Below are positions 43,800 through 50,896 of a stretch of 64,000 nt of DNA, one piece after another. The notes beneath the pieces are model-generated. The model saw only the letters and a program-made list of their open reading frames with translations, searched no databases and had not been told where the DNA came from. The position numbers and the translations under genes were made by a program. Numbering within the stretch: position 1 is the stretch's first letter; each line of letters opens with the position of its first letter. The stretch is from assembly GCF_019200975.1 (NCBI RefSeq), contig NZ_JAHTMR010000016.1, forward strand, positions 6-64,005. Reading direction: 5' to 3'. This DNA is from Pseudomonas sp. PD9R. Lineage in GTDB: Bacteria; Pseudomonadota; Gammaproteobacteria; Pseudomonadales; Pseudomonadaceae.

Positions 43800-44516
43800 G
43801 TGGCTATTCGCTATGGCAAAGGGCTGATAGGAGGCGCGCTGGTAATCGCCCTTCTGGCCCTGCTGATCCACTGGATTGGCATCAACACGATCGAACACTA
43901 CCGCGACGATTTGTTGTTTTACCTGCAAGCTCATCTGATCCTGGTCCTCGCTTCCATGCTGGCCGCCCTCGTTGTGGGCATCCCTGCCGGCATCCTTCTC
44001 AGCCGCCCAACCCTGGTTGGACGCGCCGAGCGCTTCATGCAGCTCTTCAACATCGGCAACACCGTCCCGCCCCTCGCCGTGCTGGCCATCGCCCTGGGCA
44101 TCCTCGGCATAGGCAGCGGACCCGCGATTTTCGCACTGTTCCTCGCCTCACTGTTGCCGATCGTGCGCAACACCTATGAAGGCCTGAAAAACGTTCAGGG
44201 CTCACTAAAAGAAGCCGCCGTCGGCATCGGCATGACACCGCGCCAAGTGCTGTGGAAAGTCGAATTGCCGAATGCGGTACCGATCATCATCGGTGGTGTG
44301 CGCGTGGCACTGGCAATCAATGTGGGGACGGCGCCGCTGGCGTTCCTGATCGGCGCCAACAGTCTGGGCAGCCTGATTTTCCCCGGCATTGCCCTGAACA
44401 ATCAGCCGCAACTGCTGCTCGGCGCGGCCTGCACCGCCCTGCTAGCCTTGCTGCTCGACGGTCTGGTGACACTCGCCAGCCGCCTCTGGCTCGAACGCGG
44501 CTTGCGCCCGTCTTAA
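43800..44516 (+). CDS. Osmoprotectant ABC transporter permease (first)
   Basis: A 238-residue inner-membrane permease of the OpuC/YehW type (glycine betaine, carnitine, choline). Five to six helices and the EAA-type loop (SLKEAAVGIGMTPRQVLWKV) are visible. I place the start at the GTG at 43800, which has AAAGGAG 7 nt upstream; the long in-frame extension lies in repeat DNA. First of four genes (permease, binding protein, permease, ATPase). Confidence 0.9.
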   Translation: MAIRYGKGLIGGALVIALLALLIHWIGINTIEHYRDDLLFYLQAHLILVLASMLAALVVGIPAGILLSRPTLVGRAERFMQLFNIGNTVPPLAVLAIALGILGIGSGPAIFALFLASLLPIVRNTYEGLKNVQGSLKEAAVGIGMTPRQVLWKVELPNAVPIIIGGVRVALAINVGTAPLAFLIGANSLGSLIFPGIALNNQPQLLLGAACTALLALLLDGLVTLASRLWLERGLRPS

Positions 44517-44536
44517 GCCTCGGCAAAGGAATCATC

Positions 44537-45439
44537 ATGAAAATTTCTAGCTTTTTACTAGGTTGCGTCCTGCTGTTCGCAGGATTTGCCCAAGCCGCCG
44601 AAAAACCGGTAATCCGCATCGGCGCCAGGGTGTTCACCGAGCAAACGCTGCTGGCGGAAATCACCTCGCAATACCTGCGCAGCAAAGGTTACGACGCACA
44701 AGTCACTGGCGGCCTGGGTAGCAATCTGGCCCGCAGCGCCCACGAAAGCGGCCAGTTGGACATGCTCTGGGAATACACCGGCGTTTCGCTGGTGGCCTAC
44801 AACCATGTGACGGACAAACTCAACAGCCAACAGTCCTACGCCCGCGTGAAAGAACTCGACGCGAAAAAGGGCCTGGTCTGGCTGACTCCGTCGAAATTCA
44901 GCAACACCTACGCCCTCGCGCTGCCGAAAAATGTCGCGGACGAATACCCGCAGATCAACACCATCAGCCAGCTGAACACGGTGCTGCATGACGAGGCCAA
45001 AGCCGGTCATCTGGTGGCTTTGGACACCGAATTCGCCAACCGCTCCGACGGTCTGGGCGGCATGGTCCAGCTGTACGACATGAACCTCACCCGCAACAAC
45101 ATCCGGCAGATGGACGCTGGTCTGGTCTATACCGCGCTGCGCAATGGCCAGGTGTTCGCCGGATTGGTCTACACCACCGATGGTCGCTTGAACGCCTTCA
45201 AGCTGAAGTTGCTGGAAGACGACAAGCACTACTTCCCGGATTACACCGCTGCGCCGGTAGTGCGCCAAGCCTTCCTCGACGCACACCCGCAACTGGCTGA
45301 ACAGCTCAAGCCACTGGCCGAACTGTTCGACGACGACACCATGCGCCAGCTCAACGCGCGGGTCGATGTCGATCATGAAAGCCCATCCACCGTGGCCGCA
45401 GACTTCCTGCGCCAGCACCCACTGCTGTCTGCTCATTAA
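44537..45439 (+). CDS. Osmoprotectant ABC transporter substrate-binding protein
   Basis: A 300-residue periplasmic binding protein (OpuAC/ProX superfamily) with signal peptide MKISSFLLGCVLLFAGFAQA cleaved before AEKPVIRIGARVF. The VFTEQTLLAEI and LWEYTGVSLVAYN segments resemble OsmF/OpuCC proteins that bind quaternary ammonium compounds. 20 nt after the first permease and 18 nt before the second. Confidence 0.92.
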   Translation: MKISSFLLGCVLLFAGFAQAAEKPVIRIGARVFTEQTLLAEITSQYLRSKGYDAQVTGGLGSNLARSAHESGQLDMLWEYTGVSLVAYNHVTDKLNSQQSYARVKELDAKKGLVWLTPSKFSNTYALALPKNVADEYPQINTISQLNTVLHDEAKAGHLVALDTEFANRSDGLGGMVQLYDMNLTRNNIRQMDAGLVYTALRNGQVFAGLVYTTDGRLNAFKLKLLEDDKHYFPDYTAAPVVRQAFLDAHPQLAEQLKPLAELFDDDTMRQLNARVDVDHESPSTVAADFLRQHPLLSAH

Positions 45440-45457
45440 GGCAGAGGAGAAAAAGCC

Positions 45458-46111
45458 ATGGAATTCTGGAACGCCTTTTCCCATCTCGATTGGCCGTTGG
45501 TCCTGCACCTGACCTGGCAACACATCACCCTCGTCGGCATCGCCGTGACCCTGGCGATTGTGGTCGGCGTACCGCTGGGCATCCTGATGACGCGCTTCCC
45601 GACCCTCGCCGGTCCATTGCAAGCCAGCGCCACGGTGCTGCTGACCGTACCGTCAATCGCATTGTTCGGCCTATTGCTGCCGTTCTACTCGAAATTCGGC
45701 CAGGGCCTTGGCCCGATGCCGGCCATCACCGCGGTGTTTCTCTACTCACTGCTGCCCATCATGCGTAACACCTACCTCGCACTCACCGGCGTTGAACCCG
45801 GTATCCGCGAAGCCGCGCGCGGCATCGGCATGACCTTCGGCCAGCGCCTGCGCATGGTCGAACTGCCCATCGCCGTGCCGGTGATCCTCGCCGGCGTGCG
45901 CACTGCCGTGGTGATGAACATCGGCGTGATGACCATTGCCGCGACCATCGGCGCCGGCGGCCTCGGTGTACTCATCCTCGCTTCCATCAGCCGCAGCGAC
46001 ATGTCGATGCTGATCGTCGGCGCCGTGCTGGTCAGCTTGCTGGCCATCTTCGCCGACCTGCTTCTGCAATGGCTGCAACGTTCGCTGACTCCAAAAGGAC
46101 TGCTCAAATGA
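45458..46111 (+). CDS. Osmoprotectant ABC transporter permease (second)
   Basis: A 217-residue permease with the EAA loop (GIREAARGIGMTFGQRLRMV) and the hydrophobic profile of OpuCB/CD proteins. The stop overlaps the ATPase start by 4 nt (ATGA). The preceding GCAGAGGAGA provides a good Shine-Dalgarno. Confidence 0.93.
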   Translation: MEFWNAFSHLDWPLVLHLTWQHITLVGIAVTLAIVVGVPLGILMTRFPTLAGPLQASATVLLTVPSIALFGLLLPFYSKFGQGLGPMPAITAVFLYSLLPIMRNTYLALTGVEPGIREAARGIGMTFGQRLRMVELPIAVPVILAGVRTAVVMNIGVMTIAATIGAGGLGVLILASISRSDMSMLIVGAVLVSLLAIFADLLLQWLQRSLTPKGLLK

Positions 46112-47265
46112 TCGAACTTCAAAACCTCAGCAAGACCTTCCAAAGCAACGGCAAAGATGTGAAAGCCGTGGACTCGGTAAGCCTGACCGTCAATGAAGGC
46201 GAAATCTGCGTGTTCCTCGGGCCATCGGGTTGCGGCAAAAGCACCACGCTGAAAATGATCAACCGCCTGATCAAGCCGACCTCGGGCAAGATCCTGATCA
46301 ACGGCGAAGACACCACTGGCCTCGACGAGGTAACCCTGCGCCGCAACATCGGCTATGTCATCCAGCAGATCGGCCTGTTCCCGAACATGACCATCGAAGA
46401 GAACATCACCGTGGTACCGCGCCTGCTCGGCTGGGACAAACAGAAATGCCACGACCGCGCGCGCGAGTTGATGAGCATGATCAAACTGGAACCCAAGCAA
46501 TATCTGCATCGTTACCCACGCGAATTGTCCGGTGGTCAACAACAGCGGATCGGCGTGATCCGCGCACTGGCGGCCGATGCACCGCTACTGCTGATGGACG
46601 AGCCATTCGGCGCGGTCGACCCGATCAACCGCGAGATGATCCAGAACGAGTTTTTTGAAATGCAGCGGGCGCTGAACAAGACCGTGATCATGGTCAGCCA
46701 TGACATCGACGAGGCCATCAAGCTCGGCGACAAGATCGCAATTTTCCGTGCAGGCAAGCTGCTGCAGATCGATCATCCGGACACCCTGCTTGCGCACCCG
46801 GCGGACGATTTTGTCAGCAACTTCGTGGGTCAGGACAGCACCCTGAAACGCCTGCTGCTGGTGAAGGCCGAAGACGCGGCGGACAACGCACCGTCCGTCA
46901 GTCCGGAAACAACGGTGGCCGATGCGCTGGAATTGATGGACGAACATGACCGGCGTTATGTGGTGGTCACCTGCTCCGACAATAAAGCGCTGGGCTATGT
47001 ACGACGTCGCGACTTGCACCGTCAGACCGGCACCTGCGGGCAATACCTGCGTGAATTCAATGCCACCGCGGCGTACGACGAACATCTGCGCATCCTGCTG
47101 TCGCGCATGTACGAGTTCAATCGTGCCTGGCTGCCGGTGATGGATGCGGAGCGGGTGTTCCTCGGTGAGGTCACACAGGAGTCGATTGCGGCGTATCTGA
47201 GCTCCGGTCGTTCGCGCGGGATGAAGACCAATATCGTCTCGCCTGCCGAGGCGGTGGTCGCCTGA
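46108..47265 (+). CDS. Osmoprotectant ABC transporter ATP-binding protein
   Basis: A 385-residue ATPase of the glycine-betaine/carnitine/choline class: Walker A GPSGCGKST (residues 38-46), signature LSGGQQQR, Walker B LLLMDEPFGAVD. A C-terminal part of about 130 residues has the CBS-domain pattern used by OpuA-type transporters to sense ionic strength. Last gene of the operon. Confidence 0.94.
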   Translation: MIELQNLSKTFQSNGKDVKAVDSVSLTVNEGEICVFLGPSGCGKSTTLKMINRLIKPTSGKILINGEDTTGLDEVTLRRNIGYVIQQIGLFPNMTIEENITVVPRLLGWDKQKCHDRARELMSMIKLEPKQYLHRYPRELSGGQQQRIGVIRALAADAPLLLMDEPFGAVDPINREMIQNEFFEMQRALNKTVIMVSHDIDEAIKLGDKIAIFRAGKLLQIDHPDTLLAHPADDFVSNFVGQDSTLKRLLLVKAEDAADNAPSVSPETTVADALELMDEHDRRYVVVTCSDNKALGYVRRRDLHRQTGTCGQYLREFNATAAYDEHLRILLSRMYEFNRAWLPVMDAERVFLGEVTQESIAAYLSSGRSRGMKTNIVSPAEAVVA

Positions 47266-47296
47266 CAGCGCATATCTACCGGTGAAAATGCAAAAC

Positions 47297-47390
47297 CTGT
47301 AGGAGCGAGCCTGCTCGCGATGGCGCAATGTCAGTCAACTGCGAAGTTGGTTGTGAAAATGTCATCGCGAGCAGGCTCCGCTCCTACAGG
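47297..47390. repeat. Inverted repeat pair, GTAGGAGCGAGCCTGCTCGCGA family
   Basis: GTAGGAGCGAGCCTGCTCGC and its near-inverse (GCGAGCAGGCTCCGCTCCTA) flank about 50 nt, directly after the transporter operon. Confidence 0.87.
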
Positions 47391-47693
47391 TTCTGTGCGA
47401 TTTTTCAGGGATCGGCAGGCCGGAAAAAAATATCAACAGCAGCGTCCTCAAAAACCAGCCAGAAATATCCTTTGAAATAGCCAACCCCACCCCCAGCCCA
47501 CCTTTTCGCAGCCAACGTCGCCGATGTTGTCGCTATCGTACTTACCTATGAGTTAGCGCACAAAAGCGTCGAACGTGCAGGTATTTTTAACACTTCACAA
47601 ATATTCGGGAACATCCGACTGTCATCTGTGTCGGTTACAAAGAGTGATGCCGGTTACGCACGTCAGAAGCGTGCAAAAACGCGACATTTTTTG

Positions 47694-47722
47694 TTGATCT
47701 CAAGCCCCTCACGCCCTAAAGT
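47694..47722 (+). promoter_or_regulatory. Candidate promoter of ornithine decarboxylase
   Basis: TTGATC (47694-47699) and TAAAGT (47717-47722) with a 17-nt spacer. Transcription would start near 47729, giving a leader of about 197 nt. Confidence 0.5.
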
Positions 47723-47783
47723 TCGCGCCGAACGTCCATGCTGGAAACGATCCATCCGGCTCAAGTACTGACGACGAGACAGC

Positions 47784-47820
47784 AAGGCCAAGGGAAAGCA
47801 GCACTTCCCATGGCCTTTTT
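47784..47820 (+). terminator. Terminator-like hairpin inside the ornithine decarboxylase leader
   Basis: AAGGCCAAGGGAA (47784-47796) pairs with TTCCCATGGCCTT (47805-47817): 12 bp plus one A-A mismatch, 8-nt loop, followed by TTT. It lies about 55 nt after the predicted transcription start and over 100 nt before the gene, the geometry of an attenuator. The 3' strand can instead pair with 47835-47846. Confidence 0.7.
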
Positions 47821-47925
47821 GCTTTCGGCGACATGCCTTGGGAAGTAGGCGAACCAAAGTGGGGATACGGAGGACGTTCATTTGCACCCATTGATTAATC
47901 TAGTTTGCCAGTAGGAGTTCCCAGC

Positions 47926-49089
47926 ATGTCGATCCAGGTCGAAGACTATTTCGCGCGCGATACTTTCAACAAAATGAAGGCATTCGCCGACAAGCAAGAA
48001 ACCCCGTTCGTGGTGATCGACACCGCGATGATCAGCCAGGCCTATGACGACCTGCGCGCCGGTTTCGAATTCGCCAAGGTCTACTACGCGGTCAAGGCCA
48101 ATCCGGCCGTCGAGATCATCGACCTGCTCAAAGAGAAGGGCTCGAACTTCGACATCGCCTCGATCTACGAGCTGGACAAAGTGATGAACCAGGGCGTTGG
48201 CCCGGATCGCATCAGCTACGGCAACACCATCAAGAAATCCAAGGACATCCGCTACTTCTACGAGAAGGGCGTGCGCCTGTACGCCACCGACTCCGAAGCC
48301 GACCTGCGCAACATCGCCAAGGCTGCACCGGGTTCGAAAGTCTACGTGCGCATCCTGACCGAAGGCTCGACCACCGCCGACTGGCCTTTGTCGCGCAAAT
48401 TCGGCTGCCAGACCGACATGGCCATGGACCTGCTGATCCTCGCTCGCGACCTGGGCCTGGTGCCTTACGGCATCTCGTTCCACGTTGGCTCGCAGCAGCG
48501 CGACATCAGCGTTTGGGATGCGGCGATCGCCAAGGTCAAAGTGATCTTCGAGCGTCTGAAAGAAGAAGACGGTATCCACCTGAAGCTAATCAACATGGGC
48601 GGTGGCTTCCCGGCCAACTACATCACCCGCACCAACAGCCTGGAAACCTACGCTGAAGAAATCATTCGCTTCCTGAAGGAAGACTTCGGTGATGATCTGC
48701 CGGAAATCATCCTGGAGCCGGGCCGTTCGCTGATCGCCAACGCTGGCATTCTGGTCAGCGAAGTGGTGTTGGTTGCGCGTAAATCCCGCACCGCTGTAGA
48801 GCGTTGGGTGTACACGGATGTGGGCAAGTTCTCCGGCCTGATCGAAACCATGGACGAAGCCATCAAGTTCCCGATCTGGACCGAGAAAAAAGGCGAGATG
48901 GAAGAAGTGGTCATCGCCGGCCCAACCTGTGACAGCGCCGACATCATGTACGAAAACTACAAGTACGGCCTGCCGCTGAACCTGGCCATCGGTGACCGCC
49001 TGTACTGGCTGTCGACCGGCGCGTACACCACCAGCTACAGCGCCGTTGAGTTCAATGGCTTCCCGCCGCTGAAATCCTTTTACGTTTAA
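47926..49089 (+). CDS. speC: Ornithine (lysine/ornithine) decarboxylase, PLP type III fold
   Basis: A 387-residue pyridoxal-phosphate decarboxylase of the eukaryotic-like ODC/alanine-racemase fold, producing putrescine from ornithine (some relatives also accept lysine). PLP lysine K57 (YYAVKANP), H186 stacking segment (GISFHVGSQQ), the GGGFPA glycine loop, the EPGRSLI motif and catalytic C335 (GPTCDSAD) are all present. GGAG precedes the ATG at 47926. It is followed by a strong terminator, so it is monocistronic. Its long structured leader suggests post-transcriptional control. Confidence 0.93.
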   Translation: MSIQVEDYFARDTFNKMKAFADKQETPFVVIDTAMISQAYDDLRAGFEFAKVYYAVKANPAVEIIDLLKEKGSNFDIASIYELDKVMNQGVGPDRISYGNTIKKSKDIRYFYEKGVRLYATDSEADLRNIAKAAPGSKVYVRILTEGSTTADWPLSRKFGCQTDMAMDLLILARDLGLVPYGISFHVGSQQRDISVWDAAIAKVKVIFERLKEEDGIHLKLINMGGGFPANYITRTNSLETYAEEIIRFLKEDFGDDLPEIILEPGRSLIANAGILVSEVVLVARKSRTAVERWVYTDVGKFSGLIETMDEAIKFPIWTEKKGEMEEVVIAGPTCDSADIMYENYKYGLPLNLAIGDRLYWLSTGAYTTSYSAVEFNGFPPLKSFYV

Positions 49090-49106
49090 GCCCTACATGT
49101 AAAAGC

Positions 49107-49141
49107 AAAAAGCCCATGTGACCTGTCATGGGCTTTTTTTG
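49107..49141 (+). terminator. Ornithine decarboxylase terminator
   Basis: AAAAAGCCCATG-TGACCTGT-CATGGGCTTTTTTT, a 9-bp or longer stem with a 7-T tail, 18 nt after the stop. Confidence 0.92.
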
Positions 49142-49151
49142 TACCTGCGCA

Positions 49152-49256
49152 CCCTGTAGGAGCTGTCGAGTGCAACGAGGCTGCGATCTTTTGATCTTGA
49201 TTTTCAAAGCCAGATCAAAAGATCGCAGCCTCGTTTCACTCGTCAGCTCCTACAGG
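49152..49256. repeat. Extended REP pair, both arms with 13-nt insertion
   Basis: Both arms carry the extended form: left GTAGGAGCTGTCGAGTGCAA then CGAGGCTGC, right GCCTCGTTTCACTCGTCAGC then TCCTAC. Compare the hybrid pair at 21069-21178, where only one arm is extended. Confidence 0.88.
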
Positions 49257-50011
49257 GGGGCGGGTTCCAGTTCGATACAGCGTTGGGCGTAGTCGGTTGC
49301 CAAGGCTCGAATCTGCGGATCGGTCGCGCTCGACAACGCCTGGCTTGCCACCCGCAGGAAACTCAGATTCCCACCAGCCAGGGCCGCGTGCAGCCAGACC
49401 AATGCGCCGTCGATATTTCCCTCATCGGCCAACACCGCCGCATAGCTGAACTGACCACGAAAATCCCCGCCCTCGGCAGAACGCCGATACCAGTCGCGGG
49501 CCGCGTGCAGATCCATTGGGCAATTGCGTCCTTCTTCCAGATATCGCCCCAGCAGGTTCATCGACTTCGCGTGGCCCAGTGCGGCTGCTTGACGATATAG
49601 ATTCAGTGCCTGCACTTGATCTTCGATAACCCCACGCCCGGTCGCCAGCAGATTGGCGTAGTTATACATCGCCCAATCCAGCCCGGTTTCAGCGGCCTGG
49701 CGATAATGCGCCGCGGCAATCGTGGCATCAGCCGGACAACCCCAACCCTGCTCATGACAACGACCGAGCATGTTGCGCGCCATCAGATGCCCACCCCGAG
49801 CCGCGATCCCGAACCAGCGCAGGGCCAGCGCCTGATCCTGTTCGATACCCTGCCCGTCCAGCAGGATTTGCCCAAGCAACGCCTGAGCATCGACAACACC
49901 TTCACGGGCCGCGATCAGAATCGCCTGGGCCGCACGTGCCGGACTTTCGTCGAGCATGGATTTGAGCGCATCACCGTCGAGGACTTCTTCGCGACGCAGT
50001 TGGAAAGTCAT
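49250..50011 (-). CDS. Sel1-repeat (TPR-like) protein
   Basis: A 253-residue protein made of about five Sel1-like repeats (ARAAQAILIAAREGVVDAQA, LGRCHEQGWGCPADATIAAA, YANLLATGRGVIEDQVQALN and so on), a helical scaffold for protein-protein contacts. No signal peptide is seen, so probably cytoplasmic. The start MTFQLRREEV at 50011 overlaps the piuC stop by 4 nt (ATGA), showing translational coupling to the hydroxylase. Its 3' end runs into the REP arm. Role unknown; the same gene follows piuC in other pseudomonads. Confidence 0.9.
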   Translation of the reverse strand: MTFQLRREEVLDGDALKSMLDESPARAAQAILIAAREGVVDAQALLGQILLDGQGIEQDQALALRWFGIAARGGHLMARNMLGRCHEQGWGCPADATIAAAHYRQAAETGLDWAMYNYANLLATGRGVIEDQVQALNLYRQAAALGHAKSMNLLGRYLEEGRNCPMDLHAARDWYRRSAEGGDFRGQFSYAAVLADEGNIDGALVWLHAALAGGNLSFLRVASQALSSATDPQIRALATDYAQRCIELEPAPL

Positions 50012-50688
50012 ACCTCGACCCAACGGCGCAGCAGGTTGTGATACGTACCCGTCAGGCGGATCAGCGAAGGATGGTCCGGCACATCTTGGGTCAATTGACG
50101 GATTGCCCCGTCCATTTCAAACAGCAAGGCGCGCTGGCTGTCTTCGCGCACCAGGCTTTGGGTCCAGAAAAAAGAGGCATACCGCGTACCGCGAGTGACG
50201 GCGTTGACCTTGTGCAGGCTGGAGCCGGGGTACAGAACCATGTCACCGGCCGGCAACTTCACGCGCTGGGTGCCGTAGGTGTCCTGGATTTCCAGTTCGC
50301 CACCGTCGTAATCCTCCGGCTCACTGAAAAACAACGTTGCCGACAGATCGGTGCGTACCCGCTCAATGCTGCCCTTGGGCTGACGCACGGCGTTGTCGAT
50401 GTGAAAATCGAAACTGCCGCCAGCCGTGTAGCAGTTCAGCAACGGCGGGAAAACCTTGTGCGGTAACGCCGCTGACATGAACTGCGGATTTTTCCACAGC
50501 CGCTCCAGCATGGCCGCACCGATCTCCTTGGCCAGCGGATGACCTTCCGGCAGCTGCAAATTGTGCTTGGCCTTGGCCGACTGATAGCCGGCGGTGATCT
50601 TGCCGTCCGCCCAATCAGCTTGTTCCAGAGCCTCGCGAATGCGCCGCACTTCTTCTTTCTCGAACAAGCCGGGGATATGCAGCAGCAT
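50008..50688 (-). CDS. piuC: PKHD-type Fe(II)/2-oxoglutarate hydroxylase PiuC
   Basis: A 226-residue non-haem dioxygenase of the PiuC/YbiX family. The iron-binding facial triad is H96, D98 (FDFHIDNAV) and H159 (SSLHKVNAV), with R169 for 2-oxoglutarate. These enzymes are co-expressed with catecholate siderophore receptors and are thought to help process siderophores. The start MLLHIPGLF at 50688 fits the family. It is divergent from the piuA receptor gene, with a Fur-like site between them. Confidence 0.95.
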   Translation of the reverse strand: MLLHIPGLFEKEEVRRIREALEQADWADGKITAGYQSAKAKHNLQLPEGHPLAKEIGAAMLERLWKNPQFMSAALPHKVFPPLLNCYTAGGSFDFHIDNAVRQPKGSIERVRTDLSATLFFSEPEDYDGGELEIQDTYGTQRVKLPAGDMVLYPGSSLHKVNAVTRGTRYASFFWTQSLVREDSQRALLFEMDGAIRQLTQDVPDHPSLIRLTGTYHNLLRRWVEV

Positions 50689-50720
50689 GGCAAAGGCACC
50701 TGAAAACAAAGAAGCGCCAA

Positions 50721-50735
50721 TGGTATTGATTCTTA
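50721..50735. promoter_or_regulatory. Candidate Fur box between piuC and piuA
   Basis: TGGTATTGATTCTTA matches the 7-1-7 Fur pattern TGATAATNATTATCA at 11 of 14 informative positions. It lies 33 nt upstream of piuC, fitting iron-dependent repression. Confidence 0.5.
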
Positions 50736-50832
50736 TTGCCCGTGTAAAACCCGCTAGACGAATGAAACAGTAAAAACCGTAAGGTTAAATTGTAAAGAAT
50801 GTAAATTCAGTGCAAATAGTAAAGTTTCGCAA

Positions 50833-50861
50833 TTGATACAAATAACTGTTTACCCTATATT
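50833..50861 (+). promoter_or_regulatory. Candidate piuA promoter
   Basis: TTGATA (50833-50838) and TATATT (50856-50861) separated by 17 nt, 35 nt before the piuA start codon. Near-consensus sigma-70. Confidence 0.55.
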
Positions 50862-50896
50862 CCGCCGCCTCAAATCCTTGGGGAGGGGAATTAAAA

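Larger units (their letters stand above)
47266..47925. other. Long control region and leader upstream of ornithine decarboxylase
   Basis: 660 nt: an inverted repeat pair (47297-47390), about 300 nt of AT-richer DNA with no gene, a candidate sigma-70 promoter (47694-47722), and a leader of about 197 nt with mutually exclusive hairpins and two short open frames (47738-47848, 36 codons; 47833-47898, 21 codons). Neither short frame has a convincing Shine-Dalgarno. Confidence 0.65.

Noticed and set aside
47709..47891. 60-residue open frame on the minus strand in the ornithine decarboxylase leader
   Set aside because: No Shine-Dalgarno, atypical composition, and it is the shadow of a leader whose structure explains the sequence better.
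50831..50849. Second Fur-like stretch near the piuA promoter
   Set aside because: Only about half of the positions fit the Fur consensus. The TTGATA part is better explained as a -35 hexamer.
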